Below are positions 1-9,611 of a DNA stretch of 64,000 bases, one piece after another. The stretch is taken from the NCBI RefSeq assembly GCF_004363245.1, contig NZ_SNYV01000014.1, positions 186,001-250,000 on the forward strand, written 5' to 3'. The DNA is from Sphingobacterium yanglingense (GTDB lineage Bacteria; Bacteroidota; Bacteroidia; Sphingobacteriales; Sphingobacteriaceae). The number at the start of each line of letters is the position of its first letter. The first letter of the stretch is position 1. The notes under the pieces are model-generated. The model saw only the letters and a list, made by a program, of their open reading frames with translations. It was not told the origin of the DNA and ran no database searches. Made by a program: the position numbers and the translations under genes.

Positions 1-1015
1 CATAATTAAGTATGTTTCCGAGTAGGGGTTCGCTCAATAATGATGTTAACAATGTGGATTTGGCTTTCGGATTGCTCCCGATGGGATATCCACTTGGAAT
101 GCCCTCGTAGTTTCCGTCGTAAAGCGTTGCCCATCTTTGGATGCGGGGATCTGACCATTCATTAAGGTTGTCGACAAAGAATGATGTCAGTTTAGGCCCG
201 TACCAATCTCCTGGACGCCAAGTGGCAAATGGAGAAGTATAAGGTGCTACACCTGTCCATCTTAAGATAGCAGATTCGTCATTTTTTTCCATTATTGGAT
301 ATTTGGTCGGTTCGTCATCTACCATGCGTTTTATCTTTTGAGCAGCATTAATTCCCACTTTATTAGATGCTCGCAGCAGTAGACGTAGATGTAAGGAGTT
401 GCCAAATTTTCGCCATAAAGTTGCGTTCCCCTTAAAAATCGGGTCTGCGGTTTCAATAATATTACTTGCATTGCTTAAGTAGTTATTGGCAGAATCTAAG
501 TTTTGGAAAAATCCTTTATAAATATCCTCTTGACTGTCAAATGTCGGTGTGATATTCAAATCTCTTCCACCTATCGCTTGGGAATAAGGAATGTCTCCAT
601 AGGTATCGGTCAAAATGGAAAATAACCATGTTTGAGCGACTAAAGAAATTCCCATAAAAGTTTTATTGTTTTCCGCCTCGGCTAATCTATAGATGTCTTT
701 AAAATTATTGATCTGTACAAATAGATTATTGTATAGATAATCCGCTTCATTGGCTCTAATTTCGTAACGGAATATCTTTCCATCTCCATCGCCCATATCT
801 ACGGTTACCTGCATGAGCTCATTCGTGACACGTTGTGCTCTACTCATGTTGTACTCGACTGATTTTTTTAGAGCAGGGGCCAGTAAGTTGGCTGCAGTTA
901 CTTCTTTTAACCCGTTTGGATTAGTATTTATGTCTTCGAATCCCTTGTTACAGGAAGCAATTAACATAGATAGGGCTATTGCGCCAAATATATTTCTAAG
1001 TTTTATAAAATTCAT
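1..1015 (-). CDS. SusD-like outer-membrane lipoprotein, C-terminus cut by window edge
   Basis: I translated this open frame from the ATG at 1013-1015 down to base 2, 338 codons without a stop. It starts with a short hydrophobic signal and a lipobox (LIASC, Cys22), then NKGFEDINTNPN, which is typical of the SusD-like_2 branch of the SusD/RagB family. Later segments such as LTDTYGDIPYSQA and WRKFGNSLHLRLLLRA fit the same family. SusD-type proteins sit on the outside of the outer membrane as the lid of a SusC transporter and bind the incoming substrate. The gene begins 2 bp after the stop of the SusC-like gene, so the two are surely co-transcribed. Only the N-terminal part is present here. The substrate cannot be read from the sequence; the upstream glycerol genes are the only hint. 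Confidence 0.88.
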   Translation of the reverse strand, partial: MNFIKLRNIFGAIALSMLIASCNKGFEDINTNPNGLKEVTAANLLAPALKKSVEYNMSRAQRVTNELMQVTVDMGDGDGKIFRYEIRANEADYLYNNLFVQINNFKDIYRLAEAENNKTFMGISLVAQTWLFSILTDTYGDIPYSQAIGGRDLNITPTFDSQEDIYKGFFQNLDSANNYLSNASNIIETADPIFKGNATLWRKFGNSLHLRLLLRASNKVGINAAQKIKRMVDDEPTKYPIMEKNDESAILRWTGVAPYTSPFATWRPGDWYGPKLTSFFVDNLNEWSDPRIQRWATLYDGNYEGIPSGYPIGSNPKAKSTLLTSLLSEPLLGNILNY

Positions 1016-1017
1016 GA

Positions 1018-4000
1018 CTAAATTCCGATTACAATGTTAATTCCTAATGTCCGTGTTGAAGGAAACTGTCCTAACTCAAACCCTTTGTTGATATCCGAAC
1101 CTCCTAATGTCCCAAATTCTGGGTCGAATACAGGCCAATCGGTCCACATAAATAAATCTCTCCCAAAAAGACCTATTGTGGCTCTTTGGAGTCCTATCTT
1201 TGACAGCTGTTGTGGGCTAAGAGAGTAATCTATTCGTGCTTCTCTTAGTTTTAGAAAATCGGTGGAATAGCTCGTGCTTTCTACATTATCCTTTCCTAAA
1301 TGAGCAGTGTAATAATCCCAGATGTTTTCGGTGATATAATCATTAGGTCTATAGGTACCGTCACCATTGCTAATGACTCCTTTGCCGATAATTCCATTAT
1401 AACGTCCTGGTAAAGTGTTTTTGGTTTTGCCTTGTTCGGCTAGATTGGCTGCGGTCAGTGAGTAAGCGACGGCTCCAATTTGTGCATCAAATAGAAAACT
1501 TGCTCTGAATTGTTTGTATTTGAATTCATTATTTAAACTAGCTTTCCACTTTGGGTTAGTATTGCCAATATACTTCAAGTCGGTACCTAGCTGAGGGATG
1601 CCGTTTTGGTAGACGATTTCTCCTTGAGGAGATCTTTCGTAACCACGGCCATACAAATCACCCATGCTTCCACCTACGTAGGCAATAATGGCTCCTCGGC
1701 TACCTGGACCATTTTGCAGTACGATGTTAGGCAAAATATCAGTGAGTTCTATTACCTTATTGCGGTTTGCCGCAAACGTTCCATTAAGGTTCCAAGAGAA
1801 ATCTTTTTTCTTTATCGGGGATCCGCCAGCTTCTATTTCAATACCACTATTTCTTATTTCACCCGCATTTAGGAGGATGGTACTATAGCCAGACCCCCGG
1901 TCTACCGTTGCTTTAAGATGTTGATTAAATGTATTGCCTACGTAATATGTCAATCCCAGATTCATACGACTTTTGAAAAGGCGCATGTCGGAGCCTATTT
2001 CGAAGCTATTTGTGCGTAAGGGGTTTAAATTAGGGTTGGGGATTAAAGTTGGGTTGGATGCCCCTCCCGGGAAGGTGATCTCCGGATTATATGTATAGGA
2101 GGTAAGGTATGCTGTGGTGCCTCCACTCCCCACACTCGCAATAGAAGAACGAAGTTTCAAGTAAGAAATTTCATTTGGTAAATTCAGTAAATCTGATAGA
2201 ATTACACTCAAGTTAGCCGAAGGATAGAAAAAGGAAGAGTTCCCTTTTCGCTCAGGGGTAGCTAAGGTACTAGCCCAGTCATTACGGGCCGAGAAGTCAA
2301 AGAAAAGATAGTCCTTATAAGAGAAAGTACCTAGTGCAAACCAGCTATTGAGTTTGTATTGTTCTTGTAACGGAGATGAGACTACTATTCCTGCGGCATT
2401 GGCCATAGTATAGTTGTTTGCTACTGATAGTGAATCTGCGTAATTACGTTCTTGAGACTTTTCATTGCGTAAGGTACTACCTCCGATAGACAATGTGGTT
2501 TTGATATCTTTATTGATGTCCTTTTTGTAGTTGATCATGATATCTGCACTAGTCTCTTGGTTATGGATAGATTGTGTTCTATACATTCCTTTTCTGAACT
2601 TTTCTGTATCAAAAGGGCGCTGTTGTGATCGTTTCTCTATACCGAAGTCCAGATTTGTTCTGGCCATGATATTAAGATTTTCTGAGAACTCGTATGTAGC
2701 CTCAACATTTCCTGTAATTCCATTACGTTTTGATTTGTTGAGCATTTCATAAGCCATCAAATATGGGTTGTCAGGATAAGAACTGAACGGATAGTTTTGT
2801 CTATTACCTTCCTGTCCATGAAGCCAGTAAGGTTTTAACCAGTCTAAAGGCGCATTGGGAACCCAAAATATATTCCAATACATGAAGGATTGGTTGTTGT
2901 ATCCTGTAGACGGCAGGTTGTCACTCTGGTTCTGTTTGTAGTTGACTCGGGTTTGGACCTTTAACTTGTCGGTTACCTTATGCGCTGCATTAATAGACAC
3001 CGTATTGCGATCATATCCGGTGTTTGGAATAATCCATTTGTTATTTAAGTTGGTGTAGGAGAAACGCATGTTAGTGCGATCATTGCCACCATCTAATGTG
3101 ATTGAATTGGTAAAGGTACGTCCTGTATCAAAAAACTCTTTACGTGCATTAGGATAGGGGACCCAAGGTGTTGGCTCTTTGGCACGAGTCTGTGTAACGG
3201 GATCGAATTGGTAAAACAGTTGACCATCAAATTTAGGCCCCCAGGCTGAACTCGTACTTCGTGTACTTGTTAACCCATTACCATCTAAGTAAGAGTAGAA
3301 ATTGTTGCCCTGATCTCCTTGTCCGTATTCAAATTGATAATCCGGCCATCTCGATATTGATTCAATAGTTGAGTTAGAGGTGACAGTTACGCCAATTCCT
3401 TTGCGGTTTGATCCCGATTTAGTCGTGATTATTATTGCTCCGTTTGCTCCTCGTTGTCCATATAGAGCGGTTGCATTGGGGCCTTTAAGTACGGTAATAT
3501 TGGCAATGTCTTCTGGATTGATGTCGGAAAGGCCGGAACCGTAATCTACAGGAGAATCTCCTGAAAGATAAGCTCCATGGTCCCCACCTGTCATCTGACC
3601 ACTACTTCCACTGATTACAATTCCATCAACAACAATTAGAGCATTGTTATCGCCGGTAATATTATTTTCACCACGAAGGATGATTTTGTTTGAGCTAGCC
3701 GGTCCACCACCTGAGCGGACAAGATTGACTCCAGCCACTTTTCCAGAAAGAGCGTCTGTCCAGTTATTCGAGATAGCATCTGTTAACTGTTCGCCTTTTA
3801 TTTCTGTAGCTGCATATCCCAGGGCTTTTTGTTCTCTTTTGATTCCTAAAGCGGTAACCACTACCTCTTCAATGCCTTCAGATGTTTCTGCTAATTGTAT
3901 GGTCGTATTTATATTCCCACTGCTGAATGTTTGTGTGACGTTATCATAACCTATCAGTTGAAAACTGACGCTTGTTCCAGGTACGATGTCAATAGTGAAA

Positions 4001-4254
4001 GCTCCTTCTGAGTTACTGGAAGTAATAGTTTTTCCATTAGCCCGGATCGAGACACCTTGTAACGGTGATTTGGTGTTCTTGTCTACTACTTTACCCTGGA
4101 TTTTTATTTTTTCCTGGCTAGTTGTTTTCTCGAAAGAGAAGGAGTGATTAGCATAAGCTTGCCCTCCAGAATAACAAGCAGTAGCTAAAGCAATCCACAG
4201 GAGTTTAGATCCTATACGATGTGGCTTAACTTTTTCTTGATTGTTTGTTAACAT
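1018..4254 (-). CDS. SusC/RagA-family TonB-dependent outer-membrane receptor
   Basis: The 1078-residue protein has a signal peptide (about residues 1-35), a carboxypeptidase-regulatory-like beta-sandwich (about 50-125, IKIQGKVVDKNTKSPLQGVS), a TonB-box region (EEVVVTALGIKREQ) and a plug domain with NALIVVDGIVI and GPNATALYGQRGANGAIIITT. A long beta-barrel follows and ends at an aromatic-poor GINIVIGI terminus. SusC proteins import glycans or peptides across the outer membrane using the TonB-ExbBD proton-motive system. The SusD-like gene follows at 2 bp. Upstream, glpF ends only 77 bp away on the same strand with no terminator that I can see. This pair could therefore be partly co-expressed with glpDKF, perhaps importing a glycerol-containing compound. 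The family call is firm; the substrate is inference. Confidence 0.93.
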   Translation of the reverse strand: MLTNNQEKVKPHRIGSKLLWIALATACYSGGQAYANHSFSFEKTTSQEKIKIQGKVVDKNTKSPLQGVSIRANGKTITSSNSEGAFTIDIVPGTSVSFQLIGYDNVTQTFSSGNINTTIQLAETSEGIEEVVVTALGIKREQKALGYAATEIKGEQLTDAISNNWTDALSGKVAGVNLVRSGGGPASSNKIILRGENNITGDNNALIVVDGIVISGSSGQMTGGDHGAYLSGDSPVDYGSGLSDINPEDIANITVLKGPNATALYGQRGANGAIIITTKSGSNRKGIGVTVTSNSTIESISRWPDYQFEYGQGDQGNNFYSYLDGNGLTSTRSTSSAWGPKFDGQLFYQFDPVTQTRAKEPTPWVPYPNARKEFFDTGRTFTNSITLDGGNDRTNMRFSYTNLNNKWIIPNTGYDRNTVSINAAHKVTDKLKVQTRVNYKQNQSDNLPSTGYNNQSFMYWNIFWVPNAPLDWLKPYWLHGQEGNRQNYPFSSYPDNPYLMAYEMLNKSKRNGITGNVEATYEFSENLNIMARTNLDFGIEKRSQQRPFDTEKFRKGMYRTQSIHNQETSADIMINYKKDINKDIKTTLSIGGSTLRNEKSQERNYADSLSVANNYTMANAAGIVVSSPLQEQYKLNSWFALGTFSYKDYLFFDFSARNDWASTLATPERKGNSSFFYPSANLSVILSDLLNLPNEISYLKLRSSIASVGSGGTTAYLTSYTYNPEITFPGGASNPTLIPNPNLNPLRTNSFEIGSDMRLFKSRMNLGLTYYVGNTFNQHLKATVDRGSGYSTILLNAGEIRNSGIEIEAGGSPIKKKDFSWNLNGTFAANRNKVIELTDILPNIVLQNGPGSRGAIIAYVGGSMGDLYGRGYERSPQGEIVYQNGIPQLGTDLKYIGNTNPKWKASLNNEFKYKQFRASFLFDAQIGAVAYSLTAANLAEQGKTKNTLPGRYNGIIGKGVISNGDGTYRPNDYITENIWDYYTAHLGKDNVESTSYSTDFLKLREARIDYSLSPQQLSKIGLQRATIGLFGRDLFMWTDWPVFDPEFGTLGGSDINKGFELGQFPSTRTLGINIVIGI

Positions 4255-4266
4255 AAGTTGTGTGAT

Positions 4267-4312
4267 TAAATTGGTAGCTAAATTGGTGTTTTAATATTAA
4301 CTCAATGTTAAT
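4267..4312 (-). promoter_or_regulatory. Repeats in the 77-bp glpF-susC gap
   Basis: The short gap contains the 9-bp direct repeat TAAATTGGT twice (4267-4275 and 4279-4287) and an inverted repeat ATTAAC-tcaat-GTTAAT (4296-4312). These may be part of a susC promoter or a regulator site. No clear TTTG-N19-TAnnTTTG promoter is visible. The inverted repeat resembles, but does not match, the one upstream of glpD. Confidence 0.3.
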
Positions 4313-4331
4313 TGTTGCTTTTTGTTTCGTT

Positions 4332-5057
4332 TTATTTCATAAAGACGAACAATAACGCAGCTAACGAAGCTCCTATCAATGGACCTACGACAGGTACCCA
4401 TGCATAAGATAAGTCGAAGTTTGCCTTATTTTTAATAGGCAATAAGGCATGTATGATACGAGGACCTAAATCTCGAGCAGGATTGATTGCATAACCTGTA
4501 GTGCCACCTAAGGATAGTCCAATGGCCCAAACGAGGAATGTTACAGGAATAGCACCTATAGATCCTAGCCCAATAGGGGAGTGGTCTGCTAAGCTTGCTT
4601 CTTTGAAATGTAATATGGTAAATATAAGTACGAAAGTACCTAAGGCCTCACTGAATAGATTTATAGGAAGGTTTTTGATAGCAGGAGCCGTGCAGAATAC
4701 TGCCTGTTTGGCTCCAGGATTGTCCGTTTGGTCAAAGTGGTCTTTGTACATGATCCACACAAGGGTAGCTCCTGTCATCGCGCCAATAAACTGCGCTGCA
4801 ATGTACGAAAGTGTCGTTTGTAGATCTATATTGTTTAAAATATAGTTGGCAAGTGTCACAGCTGGGTTGAGATGTGCTCCGCTATAGGGGCCAGCTATGG
4901 TAACTCCAACAAAGACGGCAAATGCCCAGGCGGTTGTAATGACAATCCAACCTGAGTTGTTACCCTTGGTGTGGTTTAAGACTACATTGGCAACTACTCC
5001 TCCGCCTAGAAGGATCATTGCTCCAGTTCCTATTAACTCTGCAATAAAAGGTGTCAT
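4332..5057 (-). CDS. glpF: Glycerol facilitator (aquaglyceroporin, MIP family)
   Basis: The 241-residue membrane protein has both MIP signature loops: HLNPAVTLA (NPA at 64-66) and INPARDLGPR (NPA at 192-194). The Asp after the second NPA-Arg (D196) is the residue that marks glycerol facilitators rather than water-only channels. The length and the six hydrophobic segments are normal for the family. It lets glycerol diffuse across the inner membrane. It is the last gene of glpD-glpK-glpF, 33 bp after glpK, so glycerol is trapped by the kinase and oxidised by GlpD. The start MTPFIAELIGTG is the usual one for the family. Confidence 0.96.
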   Translation of the reverse strand: MTPFIAELIGTGAMILLGGGVVANVVLNHTKGNNSGWIVITTAWAFAVFVGVTIAGPYSGAHLNPAVTLANYILNNIDLQTTLSYIAAQFIGAMTGATLVWIMYKDHFDQTDNPGAKQAVFCTAPAIKNLPINLFSEALGTFVLIFTILHFKEASLADHSPIGLGSIGAIPVTFLVWAIGLSLGGTTGYAINPARDLGPRIIHALLPIKNKANFDLSYAWVPVVGPLIGASLAALLFVFMK

Positions 5058-5090
5058 AATATAGATTTATTGAAAAATGGTTACATACTG

Positions 5091-6593
5091 TTACTTATTG
5101 TAGTCTGCCCAGAATTTTGCTGTATCGGTCGCTCGCTTCCATTCGGCAAGTTGTGTGTTGTATTTAGTCGATTTTGTAGGTTCGAATACCTTATCTTCCT
5201 CCCATAGGGCCTGCAGCTCTTGGGTGTCCTTCCAGAATCCAACAGCTAAACCAGCAAGGAATGCTGCGCCCATAGCTGTAGTTTCTGTAATGGCTGGACG
5301 AATGACTTTGGTTTTAAGAATGTCAGCCTGAAACTGCATCAAAAAGCTGTTTTGGGTGGCGCCACCATCTACACGGAGTTCTTTTATTCGAGAGGAGGAG
5401 TCTGCTTCCATTGCTTTTAGTATATCATAAGTCTGGTAGGCGATGCTCTCTAATGAAGCTCGCGCAATATGTGCGGCATTGGATCCGCGGGATAGTCCTA
5501 CCATAGTTCCTCGGGCTTCGGCATTCCAATGTGGAGCTCCCAATCCTGAAAATGCAGGTATAAGATAGACCCCGTTGGTGTCAGGCACGCTGTTGGCGAG
5601 TTTCTCGACTTCATTCGATTTGCGGATGATGCCTAGTTCGTCTCTGAGCCACTGTACTACAGCGCCACCGATAAAGATACTGCCTTCTAATGCGTAATTG
5701 ACTTCTTTGCCGATTTTCCAGGCTACTGTGGTGACGAGTTTATTGTTGGATATAACCGGTTTTTTACCAATGTTCATGAGGAGAAAGCAGCCTGTACCAT
5801 AAGTGTTTTTGACCATGCCTTTTTGTGTGCATAATTGTCCAAACAGGGCCGCTTGTTGGTCTCCTGCAATTCCTGCAATTGGAACCTGAACTTTAGCGAT
5901 GTCCTGTGAGGTATGTCCGTATATTTCGGAGCTACTGCATACCGTAGGAAGCATTGATTCGGGGATTTCGAAGATATCCAATAGCTCTTTGTCCCATTGT
6001 AAGGTATGTATATTTAAAAGTAAAGTGCGAGAGGCATTCGATACATCTGTAACATGTTTCTCTCCATTTGTAAGGTTATAGACCAGCCAAGAGTCTACTG
6101 TTCCGAAAGCAAGCTCGCCTTTTTGTGCTAATTGTTTAGCACCTTTTACGTTATTAAGTATCCAATTGATTTTGGAAGCGGAAAAATAGGCATCGATCAG
6201 AAGTCCTGTTTTCTCTTGAATAGTGCGCTCTAGTCCTTTCTCTGCAATTTTTTTGCAGTAGTCCGCTGTTCTACGATCCTGCCAAACGATGGCGTTATAT
6301 ACCGGTTTACCTGTTTTTCTATTCCATACTATAGTCGTCTCTCTTTGATTGGTAATACCTATGGCTTTAATTGCTTCTAGTTTTATTTTTGTCTTGGCGA
6401 TTGCCTCGGTCATAACGGCAAGTTGTGTAGACCATATTTCTTGGGCATCGTGTTCTACCCAACCTGATTTTGGATATATCTGGGTAAACTCTTTTTGAGC
6501 AATCTCGATGATTTCTCCTTTTTGGCTAAAAAGGATGGCTCGGGAGCTGGTGGTGCCTTGATCCAGAGCGAGTATGTATTCCTTGTTCATCAT
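5091..6593 (-). CDS. glpK: Glycerol kinase
   Basis: This 500-residue FGGY-family kinase converts glycerol and ATP to sn-glycerol-3-phosphate in the cytoplasm. The N-terminal phosphate loop [14 protein letters not shown] is present. The other family segments are [31 protein letters not shown] and [13 protein letters not shown], plus the C-terminal [19 protein letters not shown]. The length matches E. coli GlpK (about 502). It lies between glpD (23 bp upstream) and glpF (33 bp downstream) in one operon. The encoded start is [12 protein letters not shown]; the first or second Met could be used. Nothing in the sequence suggests loss of activity. Confidence 0.97.
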   Translation of the reverse strand: MMNKEYILALDQGTTSSRAILFSQKGEIIEIAQKEFTQIYPKSGWVEHDAQEIWSTQLAVMTEAIAKTKIKLEAIKAIGITNQRETTIVWNRKTGKPVYNAIVWQDRRTADYCKKIAEKGLERTIQEKTGLLIDAYFSASKINWILNNVKGAKQLAQKGELAFGTVDSWLVYNLTNGEKHVTDVSNASRTLLLNIHTLQWDKELLDIFEIPESMLPTVCSSSEIYGHTSQDIAKVQVPIAGIAGDQQAALFGQLCTQKGMVKNTYGTGCFLLMNIGKKPVISNNKLVTTVAWKIGKEVNYALEGSIFIGGAVVQWLRDELGIIRKSNEVEKLANSVPDTNGVYLIPAFSGLGAPHWNAEARGTMVGLSRGSNAAHIARASLESIAYQTYDILKAMEADSSSRIKELRVDGGATQNSFLMQFQADILKTKVIRPAITETTAMGAAFLAGLAVGFWKDTQELQALWEEDKVFEPTKSTKYNTQLAEWKRATDTAKFWADYNK

Positions 6594-6616
6594 ATAGTGG
6601 GTTTATAGGTTAGCTA

Positions 6617-8182
6617 TTATAGGGTGTAGTTTTTAACAAGGGTTGTATAGTCTTCGATTTCTTTCGCTATCCAAGCTTCATTCTTGCCAAGCTCTTGCGC
6701 CATTAGTGCTGCGACTTTTGGGGCCGCTTCTAAAGAGGCTTTGGCGTCCAATAGAAGAAAGCGTACTCGTCGGGCTAGAAAGTCTTCTACTTTGGCAATC
6801 ATTTCATAACGACATGCCCAGACCACTTCGGCAGCTAGAAACTCGTACATCGGATGCAATTTCTCGCCTAGTGCAGGAGATGTTGAAGCGAGTTTCATGA
6901 GCGGCTCGATATCGGAACCATAAACTTGCCAATGGCCGGGTTTTTTATCTAGCGAATAACCGTGGATCGGTAGCTTGTGTGTTTTGCATTCGGCAGGAGG
7001 AAGATTTGCTGTTTTAATAGCTAAATCAACTGTTTCTTCAGCCATTTTGCGGTATGTGGTCCATTTTCCACCTGTAATGGTAATCAATTGTGAAGCACTC
7101 TTGATTAGTTTGTGATCTCTGGATATTTCTTTGGTGCTTTCGGAGTCACCATCGGTTGGCGCAGCTAAAGGACGTAAGCCAGCAAATACGCTAAGGACAT
7201 CTTTTTCTGTGGGGGCATTTTCTAGGTAATCGTTTGCCGTTTTTAAGATGAAATCGATCTCCTCGTTTAGTGGTCTGGGTTCAATTTGATGCGCATGTAG
7301 TGGAGTGTCGGTGGTGCCGAGCAATACTTTGTCATGCCATGGTACACCAAAAAGCACTCGTCCATCGCTGGTTTCTGGTATCATCAATGCGTCTTCGTTG
7401 CCTAAGAACTTTTTGTCGATAACAATATGGGCTCCCTGACTCGGACGAACAATGTCTTTGTGCGTAGGGGTGTCAAGTTTAAGGATGTCATCCACAAAAA
7501 CGCCTGTTGCGTTGATTACTGACTTTGCTTGGATGGTAAAGGTAGCTCCTGATAAGGTGTCAATTAAGCTTAAACCATTCGTTTTTCCAGTAGCGTCTTT
7601 GGTGATGTTGTTGACCTCGGCATAGTTCAATAGAGTAGCTCCATGAGAAGCCGCTGTTTGCCCCAGGTTGATAGCAAGTCTGGAATCATCAAACTGACCA
7701 TCGTAATATTGTACACCACCTACTAGGCCTTTAGTCTTTATCTTGGGTAATTTTTGAGAGACTTCATCTTTGTTCAATAAGGTAGATTTCCCTATTCTTA
7801 GTTTCCCAGCCATCCAATCATACAGTTTTAGTCCTATAAGAAATTTCAACTTATTGAAAGTGGAATAGGATGGAATGACAAAGCTCTGAACAAATGAGAC
7901 GTGAGGAGCATTTTTAAACAGTAATCCTCTTTCTTTTAAAGCAGATAGCACTAGTTTAATATCGCCATTAGCGAGATAGCGTACCCCACCATGCACAAGC
8001 TTGGTACTTTTGCTTGATGTGCCTTTTGCAAAATCGTACTTTTCGACAAGTAATGTGCGATACCCCCTCGAAGCAGCGTCGACGGCAATTCCTAAGCCGG
8101 TAGCACCGCCCCCAATAATGGCAATATCCCAAAAATCTGTGTTCTGAATGCTTTCTAAAGCTTCGTTTCTTGTGAATTTCAT
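6617..8182 (-). CDS. glpD: Glycerol-3-phosphate dehydrogenase, FAD-dependent (aerobic type)
   Basis: The 521-residue flavoprotein oxidises glycerol-3-phosphate to dihydroxyacetone phosphate at the inner membrane and passes electrons to quinone. The FAD-binding Rossmann motif IAIIGGGATGLGIAVDAASRG is near residues 22-42. TSSKSTKLVHGGVRYL, the DAO-family segment of GlpD, follows, and GGKWTTYRKMAEETVD lies near residue 365. A C-terminal DAO_C-type domain (RYEMIAKVEDFLARRVRFLLLDA) completes it. It is the first gene of the operon; its promoter carries an inverted repeat at 8238-8253 that the divergent GlpR-like regulator may bind. Confidence 0.96.
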   Translation of the reverse strand: MKFTRNEALESIQNTDFWDIAIIGGGATGLGIAVDAASRGYRTLLVEKYDFAKGTSSKSTKLVHGGVRYLANGDIKLVLSALKERGLLFKNAPHVSFVQSFVIPSYSTFNKLKFLIGLKLYDWMAGKLRIGKSTLLNKDEVSQKLPKIKTKGLVGGVQYYDGQFDDSRLAINLGQTAASHGATLLNYAEVNNITKDATGKTNGLSLIDTLSGATFTIQAKSVINATGVFVDDILKLDTPTHKDIVRPSQGAHIVIDKKFLGNEDALMIPETSDGRVLFGVPWHDKVLLGTTDTPLHAHQIEPRPLNEEIDFILKTANDYLENAPTEKDVLSVFAGLRPLAAPTDGDSESTKEISRDHKLIKSASQLITITGGKWTTYRKMAEETVDLAIKTANLPPAECKTHKLPIHGYSLDKKPGHWQVYGSDIEPLMKLASTSPALGEKLHPMYEFLAAEVVWACRYEMIAKVEDFLARRVRFLLLDAKASLEAAPKVAALMAQELGKNEAWIAKEIEDYTTLVKNYTL

Positions 8183-8216
8183 TTTGATTTACTGTGTTTG
8201 TTTGTGCTTTGTTTTG

Positions 8217-8253
8217 TAAAAATAGTAAAAAACGTAAATAAACGAAAGTTTAT
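8217..8253 (-). promoter_or_regulatory. glpD promoter with overlapping inverted-repeat operator
   Basis: Read on the minus strand, TTTC (8247-8244), a 19-bp spacer and TATTTTTA (8224-8217) match the Bacteroidota promoter pattern TTTG-N19-TAnnTTTG with one mismatch in each box. The -33 box is exactly the centre of a perfect inverted repeat ATAAAC-GAAA-GTTTAT (8238-8253). A repressor bound there would block the promoter, and the divergent DeoR/GlpR-family gene at 8387 is the natural candidate. Promoter use and binding are inferred. Confidence 0.6.
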
Positions 8254-8386
8254 GAAGTCTTTTAGATAAATGCCCTAGTTTTGGAATAACTTAATTATCT
8301 TAGGGTTGTGAATGTAGAGATCGTAATCTTGGTTAATACCATCTGTTACATCTGCCCAGATTTACCAAAGAGGTAGCTGGTATCCA

Positions 8387-9169
8387 ATGAAAATAAGTAA
8401 TATCCGTATGAATAATGTCGAACGGCATCAATATATTATCAAACAAGTAAACCAAAATGGGCATGTTTCTGTTTTGGATTTGTGCGAAGAATTAAGTGTT
8501 TCTTCTGTAACAATCCGTAAAGATTTACAATTTTTGGAAGATACTGGGTTAGTATATCGTACGCATGGTGGCGCTACGAGACAGAATCCTTATCAAACAG
8601 ATAGGCCAGTTGTTGAGAAGGAAAAAATATATGAAGATGAAAAAATAAGTATAGCCCGAGCGGCATCGAGACTTGTGTTGGCCAATGATTCTATTATTAT
8701 TGGATCGGGTACGACAACTCAGTTTTTGGCCAGGGAGATTATGCCACAGGGAAACCTGACTGTAGTTACGTCTGCGTTGAATGTAACGCTAGAGCTGCTT
8801 AAACATCAAAATGTAGAGGTCATCCAATTGGGAGGGTCAGTGCGCCGTACATCTTCATCGGTGACTGGACAATATGCGAATAATATCTTAGATCATTTTT
8901 TCTGTTCGAAATTGTTTTTAGGGGTAGATGGTATCGACCTTGACTATGGGATATCTACAACTAATGCGCAGGAAGCGATGTTAAACCAAAAAATGATTAC
9001 TGTAGCACAACAGGTTATCGTATTGGCCGATTTCAGTAAATTTGGTAGAAAGAGTTTTGGGAAAATTGTGGATTTTTCACAGATTGATATCATTATCAGT
9101 AATGAGATACCTCCTGCTTTTCAAGAGTTGTTTGATTCGTTAGGTATTGAAACGATCATCGCGAAATAG
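8387..9169 (+). CDS. glpR: DeoR/GlpR-family transcriptional regulator
   Basis: The 260-residue protein has an N-terminal DeoR winged helix-turn-helix (about residues 10-65, with LCEELSVSSVTIRKDLQFLEDTGLVYRTHGGA) and a C-terminal DeoRC sensor domain with IIGSGTTTQFLAREI and KLFLGVDGIDLDYGISTTNAQEA. Members of this family usually repress sugar or polyol genes and sense a phosphorylated intermediate; GlpR proteins sense glycerol-3-phosphate. It is divergent from glpDKF with a 204-bp gap carrying an inverted repeat, which supports the GlpR role. The first Met at 8387 has a weak GAGG upstream; the Met at 8408 (MNNVERHQ) is the common family start and is an alternative. The effector is inferred from context. 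Confidence 0.85.
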   Translation: MKISNIRMNNVERHQYIIKQVNQNGHVSVLDLCEELSVSSVTIRKDLQFLEDTGLVYRTHGGATRQNPYQTDRPVVEKEKIYEDEKISIARAASRLVLANDSIIIGSGTTTQFLAREIMPQGNLTVVTSALNVTLELLKHQNVEVIQLGGSVRRTSSSVTGQYANNILDHFFCSKLFLGVDGIDLDYGISTTNAQEAMLNQKMITVAQQVIVLADFSKFGRKSFGKIVDFSQIDIIISNEIPPAFQELFDSLGIETIIAK

Positions 9170-9184
9170 TGAATCTACCCTATT

Positions 9185-9252
9185 AAAAAGGGGCTTAGTT
9201 AAGCCACTTTTATTAAGTATATTAAGTCTCGGGTTCCGCTCGAGGCTTTTTT
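9185..9252 (+). terminator. Two tandem hairpins after glpR
   Basis: A first hairpin (9185-9212) pairs GGCTTA with TAAGCC, flanked by A-rich and T-rich runs. A second, better terminator has AGTCTCG (9225-9231), a 9-nt loop and CGAGGCT (9241-9247) followed by a T run to 9252. Together they end glpR transcription. Confidence 0.7.
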
Positions 9253-9448
9253 GCTTTTACTGCTTAAGCTGATTTTGATATCTAGCATCATTTAAAGATC
9301 CTACTTTTTCACGAGCAGAGCCCATTGGTCCACTTTCTGCTCTTCCCATGTTATTTTAAGCTTAATTAGTTGATACTAATAATATCTAGGGGACATGTTA
9401 TTGCTACGTTATTTTTTAAGAAGTAATAAGTCAGGATATAGTAGGTAA

Positions 9449-9529
9449 ATAACAGGGGGATTATTCGCTTTTATCCGAATGAGGTCCCTGTTATCTCCGA
9501 ATAAAGTCCGTATGAAATCCCTATTATCT
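9449..9529. repeat. Intergenic long imperfect hairpin and degenerate tandem repeats
   Basis: This lies in the 502-bp gene-free stretch between glpR and the FadL-like gene (9170-9671). ATAACAGGG (9449-9457) pairs perfectly with CCCTGTTAT (9486-9494), and ATTCG (9463-9467) pairs with CGAAT (9476-9480), giving a stem of about 19 bp with a few mismatches. The right arm is part of a degenerate repeat: 9475-9496 and 9508-9529 agree at 18 of 22 bases, and a partial copy starts at 9497. A further short inverted repeat is GAGCAGA (9313-9319) with TCTGCTC (9336-9342). I see no open reading frame of note here. It may be a mobile intergenic repeat or an RNA. Confidence 0.5.
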
Positions 9530-9611
9530 AATAAGAAGTACCCTAGTTGGTATCAAGTTGAACCTGTGTTGGTTTAAGAAATGTGAGCTAATGGTTTTTT
9601 ACTGCAGAAAG

